Shown: positions 23,878 through 32,692 of the stretch, in pieces
Layout: every line of letters begins with the position of its first letter
Position numbering within the stretch: position 1 is the first letter of the stretch
DNA from: Nitrospira sp. CG24E
GTDB taxonomy: Bacteria; Nitrospirota; Nitrospiria; Nitrospirales; Nitrospiraceae
Length of the DNA stretch: 49,099 nt
NCBI GenBank assembly: GCA_002869895.2
Contig: NEWP02000066.1
Span: 1-49,099, forward strand
Direction of reading: 5' to 3'
Notes under the pieces: generated by a model
What the model was told of the DNA's origin: nothing
Databases searched by the model: none
What the model saw: only the letters and a program-made list of their open reading frames with translations
Made by a program: the position numbers and the translations under genes

Positions 23878-25365
23878 ATGAAAGATCGTATCGGGAAAGC
23901 CGTGTTTTGGGTGGGATGGTCGAAGGGTTTCGTCCAGTTCCTCTCCTTCTTGAGCACGCTGTACATTGCCAGGCTGTTAAGCCCGAACGATTACGGCCTT
24001 TTGGCCATGACCGCTATATGGGTAGGCACCTTGGCGATTGTGACGGAAATGGGGTTGAGCGCGGTTGTCATTCAATTCAAGGATCTTGATGAGCGGGAGT
24101 TGAACCTATGTTTTTGGGGCGCTGTGGGGATGGCGGGTGTCGGATACGGGGTCCTGTATGCGGCTGCGCCTTGGATTGCAGATTGGTTTGGCGTTCCGAT
24201 GATTTGTGAGATTCTCCGTGTCGTCAGTCTTACCCTGCCGCTGACTGCAATACGGATCATACCGGATGGGCTGTTACGAAAAGCGCTCGCGCTCGACAAG
24301 ACTTCGCAAGCCGAAATCCTCTCCGTTGCCCTAGCGATACCGGTGCAGGTTGCCATGGCTTCTGCGGGGTTTGGCGTGTGGGCGTTGGTGACGGGAACGC
24401 TGCTCATGCCAGTTATACAAACCGTCTGTACTTTCAAATTTTCTGCGTGGAGGCCGGGAATAAGGATGGGGAGTGCTCGCGGAAGGGAGATTCTGAACTT
24501 CGGTTCGGCAAAGCTCGGCGGCAGCATTAGCTGGGCTGTCTACGAGCAAGCCGACATGCTCGTTCTGGGAAAGATTTCTGGTGAGGTGGGAGTGGGTTTA
24601 TATTCGATGGCAAAACAGATCGCATTGTTGCCGGTGCATAAGATCTCGGTTGTGGTGAATCAGATCGCATTTCCTCTCATGGCAGGATTGCAAGACAACG
24701 TGGAGCAGATGGGCTCGGTGTTCTTGCGCCAGATCCGCATGGTTGCGTGCCTGACCTGCCCTCTATGTATCGGACTGGCGCTGGTAACGGAAGATCTTGT
24801 CTGGGTGGCGCTTACAGAAAAATGGGTGCCGCTTGTGCCGGTCCTTCAAGTTCTGTGCGTCAGCTCGGTTGTCCGCTCGTGTGAGGTGCTGTTTCCTCCG
24901 ATATTGCTGGCCCGCTATCGGGCTTCGGTCTTGTTCTGGTGGACCATCGGTCTGCTGCTCGTCATGCCGATCGCATTCTGGGCAGGGGCGGCGGCGTCGG
25001 GAGGATTAGGCGTGGCCCTGGTGTGGGCGTTGGTCTACCCCGTCATGATCGCGGGGATGGTGCAACGGGCTCTCAAAGAGATCAACCTCAGCTGGAAAGC
25101 AGTGTGGAACGAAGTGGCGCCGATATTGAAGGGGACTCTAGTGATGGCAATATCAGTCGGCCTCTTGCATTCAGCGATGCAGGCTGGCGATGCCGCGACC
25201 CATATGCTTCGATTGGTGCTGAGTGTCGGCCTCGGCGGGCTTGTCTACGGCGGCTGTATCTTTTGGCAAGGCGGCAGGCTGGTTACCGAAATAGTCCAGC
25301 TTGTGCGATGGGTAATTGGGAAAGACATGGCATTCAATCCGAAAAGCACAACAAAAGGCGCTTGA
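23878..25365 (+). CDS. Wzx-type flippase (MOP superfamily)
   Basis: This 495-residue polytopic inner-membrane protein is predicted to flip the undecaprenyl-linked repeat unit to the periplasm. The N-terminal region (RLLSPNDYGLLAMTAIWVG, then MGLSAVVIQF) is typical of WzxC-like polysaccharide transporters, and 12-14 hydrophobic segments span the length. ATG 23878 lies five bases after the previous stop. It is the only flippase in the window, so repeat-unit export should follow a Wzx/Wzy route with the polymerase-like gene at 37867. Confidence 0.92.
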   Translation: MKDRIGKAVFWVGWSKGFVQFLSFLSTLYIARLLSPNDYGLLAMTAIWVGTLAIVTEMGLSAVVIQFKDLDERELNLCFWGAVGMAGVGYGVLYAAAPWIADWFGVPMICEILRVVSLTLPLTAIRIIPDGLLRKALALDKTSQAEILSVALAIPVQVAMASAGFGVWALVTGTLLMPVIQTVCTFKFSAWRPGIRMGSARGREILNFGSAKLGGSISWAVYEQADMLVLGKISGEVGVGLYSMAKQIALLPVHKISVVVNQIAFPLMAGLQDNVEQMGSVFLRQIRMVACLTCPLCIGLALVTEDLVWVALTEKWVPLVPVLQVLCVSSVVRSCEVLFPPILLARYRASVLFWWTIGLLLVMPIAFWAGAAASGGLGVALVWALVYPVMIAGMVQRALKEINLSWKAVWNEVAPILKGTLVMAISVGLLHSAMQAGDAATHMLRLVLSVGLGGLVYGGCIFWQGGRLVTEIVQLVRWVIGKDMAFNPKSTTKGA

Positions 25366-25391
25366 AGAACCAGGCTGAGGAGGGTTCCGGT

Positions 25392-26513
25392 ATGGTCCAC
25401 CAACATAAAAACCAGGGGGTGAGCTTGGAAGCTTCCTCACCCACGATGGGATCAGTTGTGAGTGGTGGGACGCATTGTCTTGCTGTGGGCGAAGGAAGCG
25501 AACGTGACGGATTGGGCGAGAGTCGCATTGCCGACAGCGGAGTAGAAGCGCAAAAGGATTTCATGCGAGAAGGAGAACGGACTCTTCACGACGCTATCTA
25601 CCTGCTCGGGATTCGACTGCTGAGGGGCTGTTCCCGGTTGGTGCCGCCAGGAACCGATCTGTGGCGGGTCAACGATCTGGCGAGTAAACTGGCCGGCAGC
25701 CTCTCGAATGGGCACAGGATCGTTGTGCGCTCGCGTGACGGAAGGCGATTTTGCCTGGACCCGAAAGAAAAACAATATCACATGGGCTTGCTCGGCACAG
25801 GGGTATATGAGCCGGTAGAGACCAGGGTCGTGATGGCTTGCGTCTCTGAAGGCGACATTGCGTTCGACGTTGGAGCCAATATCGGCTGGTATACCACCCT
25901 GCTGAGCCGGCTCGTAGGGCATCGCGGGACCGTTCATGCTTTTGAACCGCTGGCGAGCACCTATCAAGTCCTTACGGGCAACTGTAAGTTGAACGAGTGC
26001 CTGAATGTCGTCCTTAACAACATCGCACTTGGCGACAGAGAAGGCAGGGTGACGATGCATTACTATCCAGATGAAGCATGTGGCAACGCCTCGATGGTCA
26101 GGATGTCCACCGCTTCATCCATTCAGTCAACCTGCGGTCTCACGACGCTCGATGCCTTTGTGCTGAAGCATCACGTGAACCGATGTGATTTCATCAAATG
26201 CGATGCGGAAGGGGCAGAGATGGCCTTTATCACGGGCGCCTCCCGGACATTGCGTCAATTCGAGCCGAGCCTATTGATAGAACTGAATCCTCATATTTTT
26301 GCCGTGGCGGGCTATTCATCGGCGGACTTGTTGAGGAAGATTCTGGAATGCGGGCCTTACCGGTTTTATTCCGTCGACAGGGGAAACTATGAAGAACTCA
26401 TAGACCTCGAAACCTCCAACGGGGTTGTCGGGCATCACAACGTGCTCTGTGTCTCGGAACAGTCCGCGATGTTCAAGCGAATCGCCTCTGCGTCAGGTAC
26501 GCAAGCGAGCTAA
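25392..26513 (+). CDS. FkbM-family methyltransferase
   Basis: This 373-residue SAM-dependent O-methyltransferase probably methylates a sugar hydroxyl of the EPS. Motif I is DVGANIGWYTTLLSR near residue 160, followed by HAFEPLASTYQVL, and the FkbM signature is FIKCDAEGAEMAFI. The first 60 residues are low in conservation and may be a linker. GAGGAGG lies eight bases before ATG 25392. The frame remains open through the flippase gene back to 24939, but that part is a shadow. The gene ends the long operon opened by comA, and a 313-base gap follows. Confidence 0.88.
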   Translation: MVHQHKNQGVSLEASSPTMGSVVSGGTHCLAVGEGSERDGLGESRIADSGVEAQKDFMREGERTLHDAIYLLGIRLLRGCSRLVPPGTDLWRVNDLASKLAGSLSNGHRIVVRSRDGRRFCLDPKEKQYHMGLLGTGVYEPVETRVVMACVSEGDIAFDVGANIGWYTTLLSRLVGHRGTVHAFEPLASTYQVLTGNCKLNECLNVVLNNIALGDREGRVTMHYYPDEACGNASMVRMSTASSIQSTCGLTTLDAFVLKHHVNRCDFIKCDAEGAEMAFITGASRTLRQFEPSLLIELNPHIFAVAGYSSADLLRKILECGPYRFYSVDRGNYEELIDLETSNGVVGHHNVLCVSEQSAMFKRIASASGTQAS

Positions 26514-26826
26514 CAGTTCTTAACTTTCCCCAGGTCTCCACCCTAAGTCCGCTGTCGTATCAGCGCGGTTTGTGCCGTCACACTTTGAAAGAAATCAGGA
26601 CTTAGGCGGTTCCGGACCATGATTGCTTGTATGGATAGGCTGGCCGGGCATATCGAAAGTGTTTCTCGTGTTCACTTTGCCAGCCAGATGATAGGCTCGT
26701 CTGAGTATCTGAACCAGCCATCGACATGATGAATCCATCTCATATCCTGACCTGGGCGCCCTATTGGGTTTTGCCTTCACTCTCTTCTGACCGGATGCCG
26801 TCGCGGACGAGGAGGATATCGCAACG
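26514..26826. other. Structured intergenic region before asnB-like gene 1
   Basis: No gene is visible in these 313 bases. Two inverted repeats stand out. The first is CCTAAGTCC (26542-26550) with GGACTTAGG (26598-26606), enclosing a small CGCTG/CAGCG hairpin. The second is GGCTGGC (26638-26644) with GCCAGCC (26679-26685), with AAAGTG/CACTTT (26656-26661, 26673-26678) nested inside. The first could end the comA operon and the second could be a leader element of the next unit. Confidence 0.5.
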
Positions 26827-28785
26827 ATGTGTGGCATTGTAGCCGTACTCAATTTTGACCGCGCAGCCGTGGATCCCCGACGCCTTAGGGCTATGCGGGA
26901 CACACTGCACCATCGGGGGCCGGACGATGAAGGGTTGTTCGTAGAGGGCCCTATCGGCCTGGGCCACCGCCGCTTATCTATCATCGATATATCGGAAAAC
27001 GGCAGGCAGCCCATGCCGAACGAGGATGGCTCACTCCAACTGGTGTTCAACGGCGAGATCTACAACTACCTTGAATTAGCGCAAGACTTGAAAGCTAAAG
27101 GCCATCGCTTTTCGTCCACCTCGGATACTGAAGTGATCGTCCACCAGTATGAGGAAGATGGAGAGGAGTGTGTTACTCGGTTTAACGGTATGTTTTCGTT
27201 TGTCCTGTGGGACCGGCGCCGGCGCCGCCTATTTGCAGCCCGGGATCGGATGGGCATCAAGAATCTCTATTACTACCTTACTCCCAAGAAGCTCATCCTG
27301 GCCTCTGAGATCAAAGCGATTCTGGAAGATCCGGATGTCGAGAGAGCCGTGGATCCCCAGGCTTTGATTGATTACGCCTTCTGCGGACGGGCGCTTGGAG
27401 GCAAGACGATGTTCCGGAATATCCGGGAAGTGGAGCCGGGGCATATGCTCAGTATGGACCTCGAATCTGGCCGGCCTCTGATCAAAAAATACTGGGGACT
27501 GCGACACAATTACAATCGTTCCCGGTCTGACGAGGCGGTCAAGGAAGAGTTGTTTTATCTCCTAGACGAGTCGGTGAAGATTCAGTGCCGCAGTGACGCG
27601 TCGTTAGGATGCCATCTGAGCGGTGGTCTCGATTCCAGCACGGTGACCGCCCTGGCCTCCCGGCATCGTCCGGGCCTGAAGACCTTCTCCATCGGGTTTG
27701 CCGAAGATGGGTTTGTGGATGAGACCTTGCTTGCGAGGACTGTAGCGCGCCATGTGGGGGCCGAATACTGTGAAAGCAAACCGGACGCCATGGATTTGGC
27801 CAAACGACTTCCCTATTTACTCTGGCACATGGATGTTCCGATGGCCACGCAAGGAGGGTTTGCATATTTCACGACCTCCCAGCTGGCCCGACATCATGTG
27901 AAGGTGACGTTGACGGGGCATGGAGGTGACGAGCTCTTTGCAGGCTATCCGGCACAATTTCAGGCCAGCTTTGGCCGTACGGACATGTTTGGCCAGGTCA
28001 AATATACGCAGCAGGTGTCCCGCTCGCCGCTGGATCAGTCCCTGATCGGGAAACTATTGAGTCGGGGCGTGACAGGCCTGGCTCAGTCCCTCCGGCAGCG
28101 GATTTTCAAACCGGAGAAAACCTTTAAAGATCTCTGGGTCGAACTTCACTGCGATCAAGGTCCGGGAGCTTTCACGACCGACTTTACGGCGAGTCTTAGA
28201 GGCTACAGCCCCGTCGATGACTACCTCAAACCTTTTTTGGAGGCTGACACCGATGAGGTTCTGGACCAGTGCCTCTACCATGACCAGCGGGTCTACCTCC
28301 CCAGTCTGCTTCTTCTGGAGGACCGCGTCAGCATGGCGCTGTCGATCGAGTCTCGCGTACCGTTCCTCGACAACCGGATCGTTGAATTTCTTGCTACGGT
28401 TCCACCGGAGCAGAAAGTGAGAGGGCTCGAACCGAAGCATCTTTTGCGACAAGTCGCGGCCAAGTTGCTTCCCAAAGAGGTGTGGGCGAGGAAGGATAAA
28501 TGCAACTTCCCCGTTCCCGATAACTTCTGGCGGTCTCAAGTGATGAAAGACCTCACAGAGGAGATTCTGATTGGTCCGGAAAGCATCAGCCGGGGAATAT
28601 TTCAGCCTGATGTCCTGCGAAGAGCCTGTCAGTACGGTGATCTCACATGGGCGTTAGTGAACGTCGAGCTGTGGTTTAAGATTTTCGTCGATCAGGATTC
28701 CAACTGGACCAACCGGATTCTCAATCCCCCGCCTGTAAGCCCGGAGCGGGACGATCAATATAGACGGCTTTGGGCGGTGAAGTGA
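26827..28785 (+). CDS. AsnB-type glutamine-dependent amidotransferase 1
   Basis: This 652-residue asparagine synthetase-like protein has an N-terminal glutaminase domain that starts MCGIVAVLN, so Cys2 is the nucleophile. RGPDDEG, RRLSIIDIS and FNGEIYNY follow. The synthetase domain carries the PPi loop LSGGLDSSTV and the DRVSMALSIESRVPFLDN signature. In EPS and O-antigen loci such enzymes usually amidate a uronic acid or other carboxylate. The ATG start is fixed by Cys2, and an AGGAGGATA site lies upstream. It opens a new unit after a structured 313-base gap. A second, divergent AsnB-type gene lies at 44244. Confidence 0.9.
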   Translation: MCGIVAVLNFDRAAVDPRRLRAMRDTLHHRGPDDEGLFVEGPIGLGHRRLSIIDISENGRQPMPNEDGSLQLVFNGEIYNYLELAQDLKAKGHRFSSTSDTEVIVHQYEEDGEECVTRFNGMFSFVLWDRRRRRLFAARDRMGIKNLYYYLTPKKLILASEIKAILEDPDVERAVDPQALIDYAFCGRALGGKTMFRNIREVEPGHMLSMDLESGRPLIKKYWGLRHNYNRSRSDEAVKEELFYLLDESVKIQCRSDASLGCHLSGGLDSSTVTALASRHRPGLKTFSIGFAEDGFVDETLLARTVARHVGAEYCESKPDAMDLAKRLPYLLWHMDVPMATQGGFAYFTTSQLARHHVKVTLTGHGGDELFAGYPAQFQASFGRTDMFGQVKYTQQVSRSPLDQSLIGKLLSRGVTGLAQSLRQRIFKPEKTFKDLWVELHCDQGPGAFTTDFTASLRGYSPVDDYLKPFLEADTDEVLDQCLYHDQRVYLPSLLLLEDRVSMALSIESRVPFLDNRIVEFLATVPPEQKVRGLEPKHLLRQVAAKLLPKEVWARKDKCNFPVPDNFWRSQVMKDLTEEILIGPESISRGIFQPDVLRRACQYGDLTWALVNVELWFKIFVDQDSNWTNRILNPPPVSPERDDQYRRLWAVK

Positions 28786-28794
28786 ACCCAGTGG

Positions 28795-28806
28795 AATCAC
28801 GTGATT
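28795..28806. promoter_or_regulatory. Perfect 12-bp palindrome
   Basis: AATCACGTGATT lies 10 bases after the asnB-like stop codon. Its perfect two-fold symmetry suits a dimeric regulator site. A short hairpin is unlikely because there is no loop. It could also be chance. The surrounding 221-base gap holds no gene. Confidence 0.3.
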
Positions 28807-29006
28807 GCCGGTTCAGGTAGTTGCCTTCAGTCGTTCTTCTCCGGACTTCTCAGGTCTCCACGAATACCATATTACGGGACAGTCTCTCTTCGTGATTGAA
28901 GGGGAGGTGCCACAGAGGGCGATGAGCTGGCCAACGAAGACAATCTGAAAAGGAAGTTGGTGGGCATACACGGATGAGTGGGAATAAGAGGGGACACAGG
29001 AAGGAC

Positions 29007-30050
29007 ATGGCCAGAGTCAACGTTGTCAGAATAGAGCGATCCGACGAAGAAGCGGCCTGGGATCGTTATGTTGAAGAACAACCAGGAGCCACGACATATC
29101 ATCTGACTGCCTGGCGGCATGTGATCGCCAATGTCTTCGGCCATCCTACCCTGTATTACATGGCGACGGATGAGCAGGGAGACGTAAGAGGCATCCTGCC
29201 GCTGGTGTATCTGAATAGCCGAGTTTTCGGGAAGTTTCTGGTTTCCCTTCCCTATTTCAACTATGGAGGTGTGATTGCCGAAAGTGGGGAAGTGAGAGAC
29301 GCGCTCTTAGCAGAAGCCGTGTGTGATGCAGGGGCTCTTGGGGCTTCCCACCTTGAGCTCCGCCACGTGTCTGGAATGGAACTGGCGTGGCCTAAAAAAG
29401 AGCATAAGGCCTCGATGCGTTTAGAGCTTCCATCTCGGTACGAGGATCTGCTTAAAGGATTTCCTCCAAAGTTGCGGAGTCAAATTCGGCGTGGTGAAAA
29501 GGAGGGCATGCAGGTCAAAGTTGGGGAGGGGGACCTGATCGATGACTTCTACTCGGTATTCTCGAGAAACATGCGCGATTTAGGCACACCGGTGTATGGG
29601 AAAAACTTCTTTGCCGAGATTCTTCGATCGTTCCCCAAAGAGACCAAGATTGCTGTCGTGTTTCTTGAGGAAATACCGGTTGCCGCAGGTCTCGTCGTGG
29701 GGTTCCGCAATACCCTGGAAATTCCATGGGCGTCCTCTGACAGGCGCTATGCGCGGGTTGCGCCGAACATGCTGCTGTATGGTTCTGTGCTCAACTATGC
29801 CTGTGAACAGGGCTATCGGATCTTCGACTTCGGGCGTTCGACAAAGGACAGCGGGACGTATCGATTCAAGCAACAGTGGGGGGCCAAGCCTGTTCAGCTT
29901 GAATGGCATTACTGGCTTCGCGATGGTCAGCCTGTTCCTGAGTTGAATCCGCAGAATCCAAAATTCAGGTTCGCGATTGAGACGTGGAAACAACTGCCAC
30001 TTCCACTGACTACTCTGATAGGACCTCGGGTCTCGAAGTATTTGCCATGA
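29007..30050 (+). CDS. XrtA-associated FemAB-family protein
   Basis: This 347-residue FemAB/GNAT-type transferase is close in form to the PEP-CTERM-associated FemAB family (TIGR03019). The N-terminus shows EEAAWDRYVEEQPGATTYH, the middle PYFNYGGVIAES and KLRSQIRRGEKEGM, and the C-terminus FDFGRSTKDSGTYRFKQQWG, a typical signature. The protein probably acylates an amino sugar or peptide-like group, but no member has a firmly known substrate that I recall. ATG 29007 follows AGGAAGG closely. ATG 28974 is an alternative start. Its stop overlaps the following aminotransferase start (ATGA). Confidence 0.87.
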   Translation: MARVNVVRIERSDEEAAWDRYVEEQPGATTYHLTAWRHVIANVFGHPTLYYMATDEQGDVRGILPLVYLNSRVFGKFLVSLPYFNYGGVIAESGEVRDALLAEAVCDAGALGASHLELRHVSGMELAWPKKEHKASMRLELPSRYEDLLKGFPPKLRSQIRRGEKEGMQVKVGEGDLIDDFYSVFSRNMRDLGTPVYGKNFFAEILRSFPKETKIAVVFLEEIPVAAGLVVGFRNTLEIPWASSDRRYARVAPNMLLYGSVLNYACEQGYRIFDFGRSTKDSGTYRFKQQWGAKPVQLEWHYWLRDGQPVPELNPQNPKFRFAIETWKQLPLPLTTLIGPRVSKYLP

Positions 30051-31297
30051 AAATCCAACGGCACCTGCCACCAACCGCAGCACCGTTATTCTTTCCCGAC
30101 CTGATGAACGGGATCGCGGGGCTTCTGCGTCCTGCGCAGGTATGTGCAAATCTGGAGCGGGAGCTCAAGAGTTACTTCGGTGTCCGACATGCCTTTCTCC
30201 TGACCTCGGGGAAGGCGGCGTTAGTGACGGTTCTGAATAGTATGAAAGCCCGTTCTTCCCGGCGCCAGATCATCATACCGGCCTACTCCTGCTACTCAGT
30301 TCCCTCCGCTGTCCATAAAGCTGGGCTCGATGTTGTCCTGTGCGATGTGGATCCGCACAGCCTCGATTTCGATCTCGCCAAGCTTCAGGCTGTTGTCGGA
30401 GAGAATACTCTCGCCATTGTGACGCCTCATCTGTTCGGTCAACCGGCGGATCTCAAAGGCATCAAGGCCATTGCCAAGACGTCTGGCGCGTTCGTCATTG
30501 AGGATGCGGCGCAGGCGATGGGAGGTCGAGTCGGCGGTCAATGGCTTGGCACGCAGGGAGATGTCGGGTTTTTCAGCCTCGGTCGGGGGAAGAATGTCTC
30601 GGCCGGGTCCGGGGGAGTGATCGTCACGAATTCGGACAGCATGGCCGATGCGCTGGCTGTCGTGTATAAGGGGTTGCCCGCAGAACCGGCATCCGGTTTG
30701 CTTGCGAACGCCCTCACAGTTGTTGCCACCAAAATGCTCCTTCATCCCCTGCTGTATTGGCTGCCTGCAGGATTGCCCTTCCTGGGGTTAGGTGAAACCA
30801 AGTACTCATTGGATTATCCGGTCTGCCGGATGGATGGGATGCGAGCAGGATTGCTTTCCTCGTGGAGGAGCCGGCTTGAAGAGTCGAACCGATGCCGGAT
30901 CAAGACGCATCAACTGTTTCGAAAAAGACTTCCGTCGTTTGCGCATATCATTGATGCCAGGCCATCTGATCAATCGGCCTACCTGCGCCTTCCCCTGCTG
31001 ATGCCGACTGCTCAACAAAAGGCAGCGCTGTGTCTCATCGCCAACGACTACGGGCTGGGTGTGAGTGCTTCATACCCTGCGCCGATCTCCATGATTCCTG
31101 AGGTGGCATCCACGCATCAGTCGCAGCGCTTCCCGGGGGCTGAGGCCTTGGCAGCGCGATTGGTCACGTTGCCGCTGCATTGCTATGTCACGGAGGACGA
31201 TGTCGATCGAATTGCCATGGCCGTCAGCCGGTTTCCCGGCGAAGCTGAGGAGGCCATCGCTCAAGGGTACAAACAGACGTGTGTCATAGCCAAGTGA
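30047..31297 (+). CDS. DegT/DnrJ/EryC1/StrS-type aminotransferase
   Basis: This 416-residue fold-type I PLP enzyme is related to sugar aminotransferases that convert a keto-sugar nucleotide to an amino sugar. Expected motifs are present: IIIPAYSCYSVPSAV, VIEDAAQAMGG (PLP-binding Asp) and SLGRGKNVSAGSGG, with the Schiff-base lysine. It starts with an ATGA overlap on the FemAB gene, so the amino group made here may be the acceptor for FemAB acylation. The frame is open upstream to 29984, inside the FemAB gene. PLP-site residues look normal, while the C-terminal third is divergent from well-known sugar aminotransferases. Confidence 0.87.
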   Translation: MKIQRHLPPTAAPLFFPDLMNGIAGLLRPAQVCANLERELKSYFGVRHAFLLTSGKAALVTVLNSMKARSSRRQIIIPAYSCYSVPSAVHKAGLDVVLCDVDPHSLDFDLAKLQAVVGENTLAIVTPHLFGQPADLKGIKAIAKTSGAFVIEDAAQAMGGRVGGQWLGTQGDVGFFSLGRGKNVSAGSGGVIVTNSDSMADALAVVYKGLPAEPASGLLANALTVVATKMLLHPLLYWLPAGLPFLGLGETKYSLDYPVCRMDGMRAGLLSSWRSRLEESNRCRIKTHQLFRKRLPSFAHIIDARPSDQSAYLRLPLLMPTAQQKAALCLIANDYGLGVSASYPAPISMIPEVASTHQSQRFPGAEALAARLVTLPLHCYVTEDDVDRIAMAVSRFPGEAEEAIAQGYKQTCVIAK

Positions 31298-31360
31298 TGC
31301 CGAAGATCGATCGCGACCGAGTGGATGCCGGGGATCGGTCGAAAAAAGCGAGTCATACCG

Positions 31361-32494
31361 ATGGGCAATGAAATTATTTTTTGGTTGTCGTTGGGTTTGG
31401 TGGGCTATGCATATTTCGGATACCCGCTCCTGCTTGGCATGATGTCCTTGTTCAGGGTCCACGATGTGATGAAGGCTGATATTACACCGTCCGTGACGTT
31501 TGTGATCACAGCCTATAACGAAGAAGAGAGAATTACGGAAAAACTGGACAATACCCTCAAGCTGTCGTATCCGAAGGAACTCCTTGAAGTCATTGTTGCA
31601 TCCGACTGTTCCTCCGACAGGACGGACGACATGGTGCGGACTTATACGGATCGAGGAGTAAGGCTCATTCGGGCTGCTATCAGAAAAGGGAAGGAGGGAA
31701 CGCAACAACTCGCCGTGCGGGCCACAAAGGGAGACATACTGGTGTTTTCCGATGCCGCCACCATTCTTCCAGAGAATGCCATCAGGAATATTGTAAGCAA
31801 TTTCTATGACCCGACGGTCGGGTGTGTAAGTAGTCAGGATCGATTTCTCGATAAAGAGGGACGCATCAGTGGAGAAGGGGCCTATGTGAGATATGAGATG
31901 TTTCTTCGGGTGCTCGAAACCCGCGTAAATTCTCTGGTCGGCCTGAGCGGGTCGTTCTTTGCTGTGAGAAGGACTGTCTGTGAACCGTGGGCGGACGATC
32001 TGCAAAGTGATTTTAATACACTCCTGAATTCAGTGTCTTCAGGGATGCGAGGGGTTTTAGATCAGTCGAGCATCGGCTATTACCGGAATCTGACCAACGA
32101 AAAGCAAGAATATCAACGAAAGGTCAGAACAGTTTTGCGAGGCCTGTCAGTGATAGCACGGCGACGAGGGATGTTAAATCCGTTCCGTTACGGCATATTT
32201 TCCTGGCAACTATTCAGTCATAAATTATGCCGCTGGTTGGTTCCCTTCGGTCTCATCGCCGCCTTCCTGAGCAACCTGATGCTCGCTTCAGAGGCGAAGA
32301 TCTACGCGGGTACGTTGGTTCTCCAACTCTGTTTCTATGGCATCGCAGTTGTCGGGAACATCTCTTCGATTGCGTGCCGGTCGCTTGTGAAGCTGGCAGC
32401 TTTCTTTGTGCTGGTCAACGTGTCGATTCTTGAGGCGTGGGTTCGGTTTTTCAAGGGGCATAGAGTTGTGGCCTGGGAATCTTCGAGGCGTTGA
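31361..32494 (+). CDS. GT2 membrane glycosyltransferase
   Basis: This 377-residue family 2 glycosyltransferase is processive-like in layout. It has an N-terminal helix (residues 4-22), a cytoplasmic GT-A domain and about three C-terminal helices. Motifs are VTFVITAYNEEERI, VIVASDCSSDRTDD, LVFSDAATIL (DxD-like region) and QEYQRKVRT in the place of QxxRW. The C-terminal helices tie it to the inner membrane. It probably adds one sugar to the growing unit. Chain polymerisation is possible but the Wzy-type gene makes that less likely. No strong ribosome-binding site precedes ATG 31361, and the frame is open from 31325. Confidence 0.87.
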   Translation: MGNEIIFWLSLGLVGYAYFGYPLLLGMMSLFRVHDVMKADITPSVTFVITAYNEEERITEKLDNTLKLSYPKELLEVIVASDCSSDRTDDMVRTYTDRGVRLIRAAIRKGKEGTQQLAVRATKGDILVFSDAATILPENAIRNIVSNFYDPTVGCVSSQDRFLDKEGRISGEGAYVRYEMFLRVLETRVNSLVGLSGSFFAVRRTVCEPWADDLQSDFNTLLNSVSSGMRGVLDQSSIGYYRNLTNEKQEYQRKVRTVLRGLSVIARRRGMLNPFRYGIFSWQLFSHKLCRWLVPFGLIAAFLSNLMLASEAKIYAGTLVLQLCFYGIAVVGNISSIACRSLVKLAAFFVLVNVSILEAWVRFFKGHRVVAWESSRR

Positions 32495-32692
32495 TAATGC
32501 CCTGTCCGGAACCTACGTCATGAATATGAAGAGTCTGGGATTCGCCACGTTGAGTCGTGTCGGGAGGAGCAGGGGAAGGCGCCTGCGTAACGCTGGGTAA
32601 ACAGTATTGCATTGTGTCCCGTGGCGGAGAGGGCAACGGGGGGCATGCTGCAGGAGTCCATCAGGATTCCACCATGTCCCGGGAGGATGAGT

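Noticed and set aside
26827-28785. Housekeeping asparagine synthetase
   Set aside because: The fold is the same, but its place in an EPS locus and the presence of a second diverged copy favour sugar or acid amidation. It cannot be fully excluded.
31070-32005. Minus-strand ORF of 311 codons across the DegT and GT2 genes
   Set aside because: It spans two well-supported sense genes and has no motif or start signal.
32520-32600. 26-codon ORF in the gap before the metallo-beta-lactamase-fold gene
   Set aside because: It is very short and Arg-rich, with no ribosome-binding site.
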